From Candidatus Hodarchaeota archaeon (GTDB lineage Archaea > Asgardarchaeota > Heimdallarchaeia > Hodarchaeales > Hodarchaeaceae): a DNA stretch of 25,593 bases. The stretch is taken from contig JAEOTU010000318.1 of assembly GCA_016839665.1 (NCBI GenBank), positions 1-25,593 on the forward strand, written 5' to 3'. Below are positions 1 to 8,699 of this stretch, in pieces (positions within the stretch are counted from its first letter, which is position 1; each line of letters begins with the position of its first letter). The notes beneath the pieces were generated by a model. It saw only the letters and a program-made list of their open reading frames with translations. It was not told the DNA's origin and ran no database searches. Made by a program: the position numbers and the translations under genes.

Positions 1-2
1 CA

Positions 3-188
3 CCCGTTTTGGAAGTGAAATCCGGTCACGTTGCTGAAATAGTTAGAGAATATTTGAGTGAAGATAATCCAGGTGTTGTCTTTGTACGCAGTGTTGCAGA
101 AATATCAGAAAATTTAGATCCTTTTGCAGACGTTGTAACAAGACAAGTCCTATCTGAAGGGTACAATTGTTTAGTTGTTTGGGATTGA
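3..188 (+). CDS. C-terminal end of an unidentified protein (5' truncated)
   Basis: The frame is open from the window edge and codes for 61 residues ending in CLVVWD before a TGA at 186-188. The piece reads as a compact alpha/beta segment: a short helix (GHVAEIVREYL), a strand (GVVFVRSV) and a helix followed by a final strand (NCLVVWD). I recognise no family motif in it. The next gene begins about 10 bases downstream on the same strand, so the two are probably cotranscribed. It is judged real because the frame has coding-like composition, no internal stop, and closes right before the next start. Its function cannot be given from this fragment. Confidence 0.6.
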   Translation, partial: PVLEVKSGHVAEIVREYLSEDNPGVVFVRSVAEISENLDPFADVVTRQVLSEGYNCLVVWD

Positions 189-198
189 GTGAGCCGCT

Positions 199-1530
199 TT
201 GTCAGTTGCACCGAATCCCCTTTATGTTATTGTGATTCTAATAATTTTTATATTGACATACATTGGCATCATTCATCCGAAAATTGATAAAACGTTAGCT
301 GCGATTGTCGGGGCTCTCGCTGCGGCTGTGGCAATTATTTTAATATCCAATTCGGAAATTACAGAACACAATTTACTCCATTTTGCTGATTTCGAGATAA
401 TTGCTTTGATTATCGGGACTCTAATAATTGTTGATATAGCACAAGATTCTGGTGTTTTCCATTTCTTAGCGATCAAGATTTTAAAAGCAAGTAAAGGAGA
501 TCCTAGAAACCTGCTTATTTACTTTGGGGCGTTGACATTGGTTTTATCGGCCTTGGTAAACAATATTAGTGCTATGATGATTGTTGGTACTCTGACAATC
601 ATCGCCTGTGAACGATTAGAGCTTGATCCAAAGCCTTATATCATTACAGAACTCTCGATGACCACAGCTGGAGGAGTTATGACGCTTATTAGTAGTGTTC
701 CTAACATTATCATTTCACAAACTTTTGATATTACCTTCTTTGAGTTTCTTATAATCGGAGCCCCACTTGGCATTATTACCATGATTGTGTCCTTTATTAT
801 TTTTATTCCGTTATTTAAAATTCAAAAAGCGAAGGATCCGGAATTAATGGCAATAAAAGTTTCAGATTTCGACGAATGGAGCGCAGTTAAAGATCGAAAC
901 AGCTTTTATCGGTCTATTATTATTCTTTCAGTAACCATTCTTGCCTTTATGTTTTCTCAGCAAATTGGTCTATCTTTATCAATGATTGCAGTAATGGGAG
1001 GATTTGTAATGATAATAACATCGAAAAAGAAATTAGAACTTGTCTTTGAAAAATTGGATTGGATTTTAATTGCTTTTTTTCTGGGTTTATTTGTGTTAGT
1101 TAATACTCTAGATGCAGTTCTAGTTTTAGATTTTATAGCCGAACAGTTATCTTTGATTTTGCCTGAAAACGTTTTTCTAGCGGCAACGATTCTTCTCTGG
1201 GTAACAGCTATCGTTTCTGGTATTATTGATAATATTGTAGTCGCTGCAGCATTTGGACCAATACTGTTTACGGTTGCAGGTACACAGGGATATCCAGCAG
1301 GACTTGTTGCATGGGCTGCAATTTTTGGCGCGAACTTTGGCGGCGGAATCACTCCGATAGGAGCCCCTTCCGCTGTAATCGGGTTAGCTTTCTTATACCG
1401 TAAAACTGGGGAGAAGATTGGTTGGGGGGAATTCATTAAGACACAAGGTTTAGCTACAATAGCCAGATTGGTAGCCACCACTATTTATTTAGCAGTACTC
1501 TTTTTCCTGTTCCCTGTACTGTTCCTTTGA
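199..1530 (+). CDS. ArsB/NhaD-type (ion transporter superfamily) permease
   Basis: A 443-residue polytopic membrane protein with about 11-12 hydrophobic segments and very few charged stretches. It fits the ArsB/NhaD/OCA2 P-protein group of the ion transporter superfamily, which moves sodium/protons, arsenite or organic anions. Two related half-repeats are visible: a first-half loop LVNNISAMMI followed by a PNIIIS turn, and a second-half SGIIDNIVVAA followed by a glycine-rich GGGITPIGAPSA re-entrant turn. These Asn/Asp-Asn and glycine-rich hairpins are typical of the family's substrate site. The start is a TTG at 199; an in-frame TGA at 190-192 rules out a longer form and no early ATG exists. 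The gene follows the truncated gene by 10 bases and converges on the ABC operon. The transported ion cannot be decided from sequence; no ArsA or ArsR gene is nearby, so arsenite export is not favoured. Confidence 0.85.
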   Translation: MSVAPNPLYVIVILIIFILTYIGIIHPKIDKTLAAIVGALAAAVAIILISNSEITEHNLLHFADFEIIALIIGTLIIVDIAQDSGVFHFLAIKILKASKGDPRNLLIYFGALTLVLSALVNNISAMMIVGTLTIIACERLELDPKPYIITELSMTTAGGVMTLISSVPNIIISQTFDITFFEFLIIGAPLGIITMIVSFIIFIPLFKIQKAKDPELMAIKVSDFDEWSAVKDRNSFYRSIIILSVTILAFMFSQQIGLSLSMIAVMGGFVMIITSKKKLELVFEKLDWILIAFFLGLFVLVNTLDAVLVLDFIAEQLSLILPENVFLAATILLWVTAIVSGIIDNIVVAAAFGPILFTVAGTQGYPAGLVAWAAIFGANFGGGITPIGAPSAVIGLAFLYRKTGEKIGWGEFIKTQGLATIARLVATTIYLAVLFFLFPVLFL

Positions 1531-1573
1531 TAGCGAGTCCAGCGCAGAGAAGACAATTCACAGATCAAACCGA

Positions 1574-2797
1574 TTATTCTTTTCTTAATGCGACAACTGG
1601 ATCCAATTCCGCAGCTCGCCATGCTGGATAAAATCCTGCTGCCATTGAGAGTACAACTGAAAGAACCCAGGTGAAAGCAAAGATATGTGGTTCAAAAATA
1701 GGAACCATTCTCCAACCATTTCCTCCTGAATCTCCTCCTCCACCCCCAGACGATACTAATTCATTCATAACAAAACCCAATCCCACTCCAACAAACAGAC
1801 CTATTGTACCACCTATAATACCGATGATAAAAGCTTCGTTCAAGAACAAGACTAGGATTTGACGCTTAGTGTATCCTAAAGCTTTCAAAGTTCCTATTTC
1901 CTTAGTTCGCTCTAACATGGAAGTATATAAAGTTGTAATTATACCGACAGCCGCTACGCCTAATGAAACAACAGCAATGTTATTTACGAAGTCAGCTACA
2001 GCATTACTTATCTCACTGACAATATCTGTTAATGTTTTTGGATTAAGGATTGATACATCGTACTTTTCGTTTATCTGGTCTCGAACTTGAAAATTCATAC
2101 TATCGTCTTCTGTGATTACATATAAACCATCATAAACTCCAGAACGATCAAAGAAATTATTTGCCTCCTTTAAAGAAATAAAGCACATATCATCCACAGG
2201 AATTATAATACCTGATGAACCAATATACTCCATAACCCCACGAACATAGAATGACTTTTTCTCAATCATTATGTTACGTCCTTCTGATCTTTGGTATTGA
2301 AGCTTAACAACATCACCTACTTTTGCAAACGGATCTGTTTTTTCAGGACGAACTAGTTCATTCCCAAGGATGATCCCGAAACTATCGGTTTCGGGGACCG
2401 TATCACCCGTAAACAGTCCAAAAGTTGGAAATATCAGGGGTAGTTTAGAATTATCAATTCCTACGACAATACTAGTCAATTCCTCTTGACCTGAGTAAAC
2501 CAGGATCCCATTCTGAATAAAAGGAATTACTTGAGAAATTCCTCCAATGCGTGAAATATCTTCCACTTCATAATCAGTTAATTCCAAATCAGAAGACCGT
2601 GGGGTTAGAACAAGTACATTTGGATTGAGAATGTCGAGTTGTTGATTGATATAAACAACCGTTCCCTTTGACATTCCGTTCACTGCTATAATGAGAGCGC
2701 TTCCTATCAATACCATTATTATAGTCAGAGCTGACCGTAATTTTCGATCAGTCAGCGCTTGCCAAGACATATAGAAGAACGATGTCATCTTGTACAT
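1574..2797 (-). CDS. ABC transporter permease, FtsX/MacB family
   Basis: A permease of about 407 residues with the MacB/LolE/FtsX layout: one N-terminal membrane helix (about residues 24-43), a large extracytoplasmic domain, and three C-terminal helices (about 275-295, 325-350, 375-395). The segment after the second helix (ERTKEIGTLKALGYTKRQI) and the C-terminal PAWRAAELDPVVALR are hallmarks of the family and contact the ATPase. A GGGGGDSGGNG stretch makes a flexible loop between the last two helices. Frame reading could begin at GTG 2800, but I prefer the adjacent ATG at 2797 because it forms a TGATG stop-start overlap with the upstream gene, implying translational coupling. The gene is last in the operon with the ATPase (4398-5519) and the surface protein (2797-4383). 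Such permeases usually act by mechanotransmission on extracytoplasmic partners rather than by forming a classical pore; the substrate is unknown. Confidence 0.9.
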   Translation of the reverse strand: MYKMTSFFYMSWQALTDRKLRSALTIIMVLIGSALIIAVNGMSKGTVVYINQQLDILNPNVLVLTPRSSDLELTDYEVEDISRIGGISQVIPFIQNGILVYSGQEELTSIVVGIDNSKLPLIFPTFGLFTGDTVPETDSFGIILGNELVRPEKTDPFAKVGDVVKLQYQRSEGRNIMIEKKSFYVRGVMEYIGSSGIIIPVDDMCFISLKEANNFFDRSGVYDGLYVITEDDSMNFQVRDQINEKYDVSILNPKTLTDIVSEISNAVADFVNNIAVVSLGVAAVGIITTLYTSMLERTKEIGTLKALGYTKRQILVLFLNEAFIIGIIGGTIGLFVGVGLGFVMNELVSSGGGGGDSGGNGWRMVPIFEPHIFAFTWVLSVVLSMAAGFYPAWRAAELDPVVALRKE

Positions 2798-4383
2798 CAC
2801 TTTACAGATTTTCTACGTAAGAATACAATAACAATTGCCAAAAGGGTACCTCCACCTAGGAATAGTGTTATACCTGAACCCAGAGCTAATGAAAATAAGT
2901 CAATACTAGAAGACACACTACCTGTTGTCTGAGATTGACTTAGAATAGAAATTGTAAAATTAATTGTAATTTTGTGAACAGAGTATAAATCATCTTGAAA
3001 ATATACAACACAGCGAATCTGATGCTCACCAATCAGTGCTGAAGAATTAATTGTGCCACTTAGTGAAAATGGCAATGGACTATCGGGTTCTAGCTCACCA
3101 AGATAAGACCTAAGACTTTCTGTTTCAGTAAAAATGTCAACATCGGATTGCAGGGAAGCATTGGCGTATAATGCGTTTGTGTTGCCAGTATTGAGAAGAG
3201 TTGCGGATACAACCACATTTTCCCCTTCATAAGCGGCATTTAAAGAGATATCTGAAGAAAAAACAGAGATAAGGATCCATCCATGGACAATCAAACCGAT
3301 CGAAACTGTTTCAAAATAGGTGGTCCCATGTTCATCAACAAATTGAATTGCAAATGACACTGCTCCTGTACTACCCATTGCGGTAACAGGAGTAAAAATC
3401 TCGACAGGAATGGATAATTGTTCATTTTCTGTAACATTGAAAAAGCTCCAGCTTGAATTACCTTCAACAATCAAAGGTGATGGAATCTGCACTTCAACCT
3501 CAACCTGTCCCTTCCATAAATTATTGGTAAGGTTGGCAAGAAGATTAGAAGTTGTTCCTGCTTGTATATACTGGCTATCTATTTCTAGAAACGTTTCACT
3601 TGGTATTACAGTTTCCACAGACCACGTTCTAACGATTGAGGAATTATCATCTGAAATAATAACTGAAACTTCTTGGACTCCAACATTCTCTTGTGACTTA
3701 AAGAAGAAAGTTGAATCAGTGATGTTGACTGGAACGTCATCCACTTCCCACGAATAGGTTATCGTATCATTATCTTCATCTCTACAAATAACAGTAAAGT
3801 TTATTTCTTCCCCAGATTCCACATCTATTGCTCCTCCAGTTGGTCTGACCCAATCTATTTCTGGTGGGGTATTTGGAATTTCCAATCCTATTGAGAAGGA
3901 TATAGGAATTCCTGGGACGAGGTTGCCGCCTACCCTAGTAAAATAGTTTAGAGTCAGGATCGCTGGATAAAAACCTTTTGTTGCATTCTCGTTAATATCT
4001 AAGGAAAAAAGAAGTTCGAAGGGTTCCCCTGCCTGTACAGTATATTGACTGACGTTGATATATGTACTAAGGGCTTCTCCCACAGCAGATAGATTGGCAT
4101 CTCCATCCGTTGCATCCATAAAAGGAAATGGAGAGGAGATATTATTCTTCGGAAGGATTAATTCTCCAAAGATGGAAGTAATTGTAATATTATGCAAATT
4201 CATTATTTGTAATTGAAGCTCTAAACCTGTTGCTCCAGGAACTCTTGCTCCTGTCCAATTAACTAGATCCAAGCGAAAATCACCAACAAGTTGCGCTTGG
4301 ATTTTAATGCTATTCTTGGAAATCATTGGATTGATTATTAAAAGCAGGCAAACAATTGATATAATGAAATTATTCTTTTTCAT
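2797..4383 (-). CDS. Sequon-rich surface protein with Ig-like domains and C-terminal anchor (ABC operon partner)
   Basis: A 528-residue exported protein. Residues 1-30 form a signal peptide (MKKNN, then a hydrophobic core). The body is a series of beta-sandwich segments: an NPCBM/CARDB-like N-terminal part, a PKD/cadherin-like middle part (about 190-265, with the RDEDNDTITYSWEVD pattern), and further CARDB-like parts with the ALLNTGNTNALYANAS type of motif. A single helix near residues 498-522 followed by RRKSVK anchors it with the body outside. I count about 16 N-x-S/T sequons. A GAGG ribosome site lies 7 bases before the ATG. It sits 14 bases after the ATPase gene and overlaps the permease gene, so it is very probably a subunit of that transporter, perhaps replacing a MacA-type adaptor or acting as substrate-binding part. 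The family name is not certain. Confidence 0.8.
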   Translation of the reverse strand: MKKNNFIISIVCLLLIINPMISKNSIKIQAQLVGDFRLDLVNWTGARVPGATGLELQLQIMNLHNITITSIFGELILPKNNISSPFPFMDATDGDANLSAVGEALSTYINVSQYTVQAGEPFELLFSLDINENATKGFYPAILTLNYFTRVGGNLVPGIPISFSIGLEIPNTPPEIDWVRPTGGAIDVESGEEINFTVICRDEDNDTITYSWEVDDVPVNITDSTFFFKSQENVGVQEVSVIISDDNSSIVRTWSVETVIPSETFLEIDSQYIQAGTTSNLLANLTNNLWKGQVEVEVQIPSPLIVEGNSSWSFFNVTENEQLSIPVEIFTPVTAMGSTGAVSFAIQFVDEHGTTYFETVSIGLIVHGWILISVFSSDISLNAAYEGENVVVSATLLNTGNTNALYANASLQSDVDIFTETESLRSYLGELEPDSPLPFSLSGTINSSALIGEHQIRCVVYFQDDLYSVHKITINFTISILSQSQTTGSVSSSIDLFSLALGSGITLFLGGGTLLAIVIVFLRRKSVK

Positions 4384-4397
4384 TAGAATTCCTCTGA

Positions 4398-5519
4398 TTA
4401 AAATTTTATATTTTCTTTGATTCCCGCATTTTTACCGTCTTTTAGATAATAAATGCGATTGGTTAGATTTGCTACTTCAGGGTCATGTGTTACTACAATA
4501 AGGGTAACACCTAGTTCTTGATTGAGCTCTTGGAGTATTTCCATGACAATGGCTCCTGATCTACTATCAAGATTGCCTGTAGGTTCATCAGCTAAAAGGA
4601 TGGTAGGATCATTCATTAATGCTCGAGCAATTGCCACACGTTGTTGCTCTCCTCCACTCAATGTTTTAGGATAACGATCAATTTTATCTCCTAAACCCAC
4701 GCTATCCAATAATCTTTGAACTTTCTTTTCTCGTTGTTTCGGTGTCAACAAAGTAACTAACGCTGGCACTTCAACATTTTGACCAACACGAGAGCGTGCG
4801 ATAAGGTTGTAAGACTGGAAAATAAAACCAACCTTTTGACTTCGTAACCAAGCTAGACCTTCATCGTCCAATTCTGCAATATCAACTCCATCCACTAATA
4901 TTTTTCCTTCTGTTGGCTGATCTAATGCTCCTAGACAGTTCAAAAGTGTACTTTTACCAGATCCTGAAGGTCCCATAATCGCGATAAAATCACCTTTTCT
5001 TATTTCTAAATTAACTCCTCGTAAAGCGTATACCTTTACATCTTCACCTAGGTCATATACTTTGTTTAAATTTTTGATCTCAATAGCAAGTTCAGTCTCT
5101 TTCCTTTGAGACGGGTCAAGAATGAAGCCTTCTCTAACCTGCTTTTGTTGTCGGATGAGAGTAAATACACCAGAAAATACAACCAAAATTAAAACTAGCA
5201 GTAAAGTTACAGTCGGGAACAGAAAAGAAGATAGGGGATTGGTCACTAATACTATACATTGGATGAAAAATTCAACGAGCGCTGCTACTAATGCAGCAGC
5301 AATATTGATTCTCGAATCAGTTAGAATTCCCAAAAACCCTAGGATACCAAAGAAGACCATGATTATCGGTATGACCGTCGAAAATGGATATTCTAACACA
5401 CTGATAGAACTATAGAAAAGTCCAGACATTTCCGCAAATGCAAAAAGTGTCATACTCAAAAACAATATTATGGAAATATCCTCATTGACGGAAACTGTTT
5501 TTGGCCTACTGGTAGCCAT
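4398..5519 (-). CDS. ABC transporter ATPase, LolD/MacB type, with N-terminal membrane domain
   Basis: A 373-residue protein of two parts. Residues 1 to about 125 hold four hydrophobic helices (about 17-35, 46-66, 72-95, 100-123). Residues 145-373 are a full nucleotide-binding domain: Walker [10 protein letters not shown] (183-191), Q-loop Gln235, signature LSGGEQQ (287-293), Walker B ILLADEP (307-313) and the switch His345. The QSYNLI after the Q-loop and the DEPTGNLDS tail place it with the LolD/MacB/FtsE group that partners FtsX-type permeases, matching the permease at 1574-2797. Free-standing ATPases of this group usually lack membrane helices, so the N-terminal domain is unusual; its role could be membrane tethering or contact with the permease. 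The ATG start at 5519 has an AAGGT ribosome site about nine bases upstream and is the first gene of a three-gene operon. Confidence 0.92.
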   Translation of the reverse strand: MATSRPKTVSVNEDISIILFLSMTLFAFAEMSGLFYSSISVLEYPFSTVIPIIMVFFGILGFLGILTDSRINIAAALVAALVEFFIQCIVLVTNPLSSFLFPTVTLLLVLILVVFSGVFTLIRQQKQVREGFILDPSQRKETELAIEIKNLNKVYDLGEDVKVYALRGVNLEIRKGDFIAIMGPSGSGKSTLLNCLGALDQPTEGKILVDGVDIAELDDEGLAWLRSQKVGFIFQSYNLIARSRVGQNVEVPALVTLLTPKQREKKVQRLLDSVGLGDKIDRYPKTLSGGEQQRVAIARALMNDPTILLADEPTGNLDSRSGAIVMEILQELNQELGVTLIVVTHDPEVANLTNRIYYLKDGKNAGIKENIKF

Positions 5520-5560
5520 TTTTTTATTACCTTTTAGAAGAGGTGTTATTCTAAAGATTT

Positions 5561-5573
5561 TACTGTTATATGT
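5561..5573 (-). promoter_or_regulatory. Candidate TATA box for the ABC operon
   Basis: On the minus strand this reads ACATATAACAGTA, about 45 bases before the ATG at 5519, a distance compatible with a short leader. A second AT-rich element, GATATAAAATCAG (5580-5592), could serve instead. These are AT-rich matches to the archaeal TATA consensus in an AT-rich genome, so the call is weak. Confidence 0.3.
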
Positions 5574-5675
5574 GCTCGCTGATTTTATATCTTGTTAGAT
5601 CGTTTTTTCTGGATTTTGATCCAATTTATGCATATTTTATTCTCTTTTATTTATATGATTAAAAAGGAAAGTGTT

Positions 5676-6674
5676 TTATTTGAATTCCTCTTTGTAATAG
5701 GGATTTTCAGCCTCATATATAATTCGATTTATTGTTTTGTCTAAATGATAACTTTCTGGGAAAATTTTAGCCCTTTTCGACGGGGTTGGTCTTTTACCAA
5801 CCTGTCGAGAAAAAGTATACTGTGAAATATCTTCTCCAGTCCTGTCTATATATTGTCTAAGAGTTTTAAGGTTTGGGAAGTTATTATTCTCATCTGGTTC
5901 TCCTTTTAATCGATGATTAGCAATGTCTACATATTTTTTTACTATTTCACACCCAATAAATATTCGACTGTGATCTCTAGCAACTATTGCAGTAGTCCCT
6001 GATCCAATGAAAGGATCTAAAACAATATCATTGACATTAGTTGAAGATAACATGATTCGAGCAATAAAATCCTCAGGAAATTGACAGGGATGTTCTGTTT
6101 GTTCTTCGTGATTATGTTTGACATTTCGAAAAGCCCATACATCTCCAGGATTTTTACCGCGGGGATCACTTGTGTATTTCCCATAATCCGTTCCTTTTCG
6201 ATAATTTTTCTTCTTCGGATATATTTGAGGGACACGGATGTTATCTAGATCGAACTTGTAATCATCTGACTTAGTAAACCAGAGAATTGTTTCATGGCGA
6301 TTGGAGAATTTATGCTTTGCATGTGTTCCATGTTGTCTGATCCATACAATTCGGTTTCTCGGAATAAAATTTAGATTGATGAAAAGGGGGAACAATATGC
6401 TATCCCAGGGATAATGTGCTCCGTTCTTACCTACAAATGTTCCAACTTGATAGAAAATAGAACCAGTGTCTTTGAGAATCCGCTTACATTCAGTTAAAAC
6501 CTTATTAGTCCAATCCAGGTATTCTTCTAAGGACTGTTTCTTTTCATACTCTTTACCAATATTGTAGGGTGGAGAAGTGATTATCAGATCAATACTTTCT
6601 TCTGGGATATTTTTTGAAAAATCGAGAAAGTCTTCATTATGAATCTTATTCATTAAATCCTTTTGATTTAACAT
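5676..6674 (-). CDS. Beta-class DNA methyltransferase (N4-cytosine or N6-adenine)
   Basis: A 332-residue methyltransferase of the N6_N4_Mtase family. The catalytic motif IV, SPPY (34-37), precedes the AdoMet-binding motif I, DPFIGSGTT (220-228); this order defines class beta. SPPY rather than DPPY is more usual in enzymes making N4-methylcytosine, so that product is favoured, but N6-adenine is possible. The HPCQFPEDFIARI segment before motif I is the conserved linker of the family, and the region 110-195 is the likely target-recognition part. The long form starts at ATG 6674; a second ATG at 6653 has an AAGGA just upstream and begins the protein where most homologues start (MNKIHNEDF). No restriction endonuclease gene is adjacent, so it appears to be an orphan enzyme for regulation or genome marking. 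It lies 65 bases after the glutamyl-tRNA synthetase gene on the same strand. Confidence 0.88.
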   Translation of the reverse strand: MLNQKDLMNKIHNEDFLDFSKNIPEESIDLIITSPPYNIGKEYEKKQSLEEYLDWTNKVLTECKRILKDTGSIFYQVGTFVGKNGAHYPWDSILFPLFINLNFIPRNRIVWIRQHGTHAKHKFSNRHETILWFTKSDDYKFDLDNIRVPQIYPKKKNYRKGTDYGKYTSDPRGKNPGDVWAFRNVKHNHEEQTEHPCQFPEDFIARIMLSSTNVNDIVLDPFIGSGTTAIVARDHSRIFIGCEIVKKYVDIANHRLKGEPDENNNFPNLKTLRQYIDRTGEDISQYTFSRQVGKRPTPSKRAKIFPESYHLDKTINRIIYEAENPYYKEEFK

Positions 6675-6739
6675 TTCAATATTCTCGCGATAATTGTGAA
6701 TTTATTCATGTGTCCAAAGATTTCTTATTTTCTAACCTT

Positions 6740-8470
6740 CTATTGATGCACCCACACAAGTGTAACTATGGAACCAACTTCCTCAACCCGACAAAAAGCA
6801 AATCTTTCAAATTGGATGATTTGCCCTGGTTCAGTTTTTAGTAATTCTTGTTCCGCTAATCCTTCAATCCACATACCATCTGGCATGAGGATCCTAATTG
6901 GGGTAGCTAAGTGAGGGGGAACCCATTGGACCATTCTAGCGTTTGCTTTCCTAGCAACATCTACCTCTGTACTATGAAAACTGGCTTTCCCACTGTTTTG
7001 TGTTAATAATTCCAGAGTTACATTCATTAAATCTTTCAATCGAAAGATTGACTCTATTTTTATATTCTCAAGATCTTTTCTTGGGAGTTGTAAATGAATT
7101 GTATCATTTTCTTTTTGTAACTGAATAGTTCTTCTTCCTCGTTCTGGGAATTCGGGATGGTTTAAAGGTTGAGCTATTAAAATGTCTTTAGGAACACTTG
7201 TTATTTCTGTTTTCACAGAATCTGTAACTGCAAAGTACCTATTAGAAGAATGATCAATGAGCGGACGATTGGCAGAGTAAATATTCTCTGGTGAAAAAAT
7301 AACATCAACTGAACTGATTCCAAAAGCTAAGAGAGATTTCCGAATGGCGTCTGATTGAATACCGCGCCTCCGTAGCGCTTGTAATGACCAGGTACGAGGA
7401 TCAGTCCAATCTTGATAGATGTTATCCTTGATTAACTGTGCCATTTTACTCTTACTTAATTTAAGACCCTTAATCTTCATTCTCCCATATAAAATGATAG
7501 TTGGTTTTTCCCACCCATAAATATCCCAAAGTAGCTCTTCTACTATCCCTTCCTTTCGCAGATCTTTTCCTCTAATGATATGCGAAATTCCAAAATCATG
7601 ATCATCTATCCCCCATGAGAATTCAAGTAGTGGCCAAACTCGATACTTTGATCCCACACGTGGATGTTCCCGTTCACTAATTCGTAACATAATAGGATCT
7701 CTAATAGCTGGGTCTGGAGTATCCATACCTGACTTCAGGCGAACAACTGCCCCCTTTTCAGGATATGTCCCATCAAGCATTTTCTCCCAGCGTTCGAGAT
7801 TAGTCTCTATTGGGAGAGTTCTACACGGACATTCCGTTTCAGTAATTTTGTATTGCTCCCTCCATGTCTTGGCTTTGCAGGTACACACGTATGCTTTTCC
7901 ATTGGTAAGTATATCTAAAGAATATTTGTAAAAAGTCTCAATACGGTCAGACTTAAAGTAAGTTTTATGAGTCTTAACACCAAGAAAATCTAGTCCCTCG
8001 GGAATCGAATCATAAGCAGTTGGATCAATAATCTTTGTTTCCGACCCAATTGTGTCGTCAAAAACAAGGTAAAGTTTTCCATTATACTTCTTTGCACAAT
8101 AATCATTGAGAATAACCATTCGAGAATTACCAATGTGTAGAGGACCTGAAGGAAATGGTGCAAGTCGCAATACGACTTCTTCAAAACGATTGAGGTTCGG
8201 AAGATCAATTTTGATTTCCTTTCGCCTTTTCTTTTCTTCTTTCAAGCTTTCAGGGTCGAGTTCTAAGAGTCTAGCTCGCTGTTGGTCATAGGTCATAGCA
8301 TTAATTCTTTCAATTGTTATTTCAATAGAATCTCGAATTTCGGGGATCCTTGACTTAAAATCAGGATTCGCCTTGATAACAGAACCTAAAGTTGATTTAA
8401 GGTTAGCTTTGCCTTTATATTTTACTGCATTGAGAAGGGTGAATTTCTCAATGAGTTGTTCATCATTCAA
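6740..8470 (-). CDS. gltX: Glutamyl-tRNA synthetase, archaeal type
   Basis: This enzyme charges tRNA-Glu with glutamate (in many archaea also tRNA-Gln, corrected by GatDE). The class I signature is clear: APFPSGPLHIGN with HIGN at residues 112-115, and KLSKS at 337-341. A CxC...CxC zinc knuckle lies at residues 196-216. The C-terminal region (about 400-576) is the beta-barrel anticodon-binding domain of the archaeal/eukaryotic GluRS-GlnRS branch, not the alpha-helical domain of bacterial GluRS. The N-terminal 100 residues are the archaeal extension. A longer frame exists to TTG 8521, but I choose TTG 8470: it has a GAGGT seven bases upstream and starts the protein at NDEQLIEKFTLLNAV, where archaeal homologues usually begin, giving 576 residues. 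The methyltransferase gene follows on the same strand. Confidence 0.95.
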   Translation of the reverse strand: MNDEQLIEKFTLLNAVKYKGKANLKSTLGSVIKANPDFKSRIPEIRDSIEITIERINAMTYDQQRARLLELDPESLKEEKKRRKEIKIDLPNLNRFEEVVLRLAPFPSGPLHIGNSRMVILNDYCAKKYNGKLYLVFDDTIGSETKIIDPTAYDSIPEGLDFLGVKTHKTYFKSDRIETFYKYSLDILTNGKAYVCTCKAKTWREQYKITETECPCRTLPIETNLERWEKMLDGTYPEKGAVVRLKSGMDTPDPAIRDPIMLRISEREHPRVGSKYRVWPLLEFSWGIDDHDFGISHIIRGKDLRKEGIVEELLWDIYGWEKPTIILYGRMKIKGLKLSKSKMAQLIKDNIYQDWTDPRTWSLQALRRRGIQSDAIRKSLLAFGISSVDVIFSPENIYSANRPLIDHSSNRYFAVTDSVKTEITSVPKDILIAQPLNHPEFPERGRRTIQLQKENDTIHLQLPRKDLENIKIESIFRLKDLMNVTLELLTQNSGKASFHSTEVDVARKANARMVQWVPPHLATPIRILMPDGMWIEGLAEQELLKTEPGQIIQFERFAFCRVEEVGSIVTLVWVHQ

Positions 8471-8477
8471 GTTATTT

Positions 8478-8482
8478 ACCTC
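8478..8482 (-). promoter_or_regulatory. Ribosome binding site deciding the gltX start
   Basis: The minus strand reads GAGGT, then seven bases, then TTG at 8470. It is the only good Shine-Dalgarno match near the start of the frame and argues for the shorter 576-residue synthetase over a TTG start at 8521. Confidence 0.65.
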
Positions 8483-8699
8483 GAATATTCGCGCTAGACT
8501 TACAAATTTCGCTATTAACAACAGTTCTTAAGAAGTTTACAAAAGATTCCCTAAAATAATTTCTCAAATCTACTTCCATTAATTTGTAGATTTTGTTGGT
8601 TATAGAAGAAAATCAGTTTGTTACCTAAATTACAAATTTTATTAATTGCTAAAAAATTTCCCTTCAATGAGTATTTTTTCTTACTTTTAGGTTATTAAA

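Noticed and set aside
957..1481. 174-codon frame antisense to the ion transporter gene
   Set aside because: It mirrors the membrane-protein frame; composition and lack of a start signal point to a shadow of the real gene.
199..1530. Specific call as arsenite pump ArsB
   Set aside because: No arsenic-resistance genes nearby and the family includes Na+/H+ antiporters and others; motifs do not separate them.
1725..1765. Pyrimidine-rich CTCCTCCACCCCC stretch as a regulatory element
   Set aside because: It encodes the poly-glycine loop of the FtsX-type permease on the minus strand.
8581..8638. Inverted repeat AATTTGTA...TACAAATT between gltX and ribA
   Set aside because: Eight bases in a very AT-rich spacer with a 42-base gap; expected by chance, and no riboswitch-like structure was seen.
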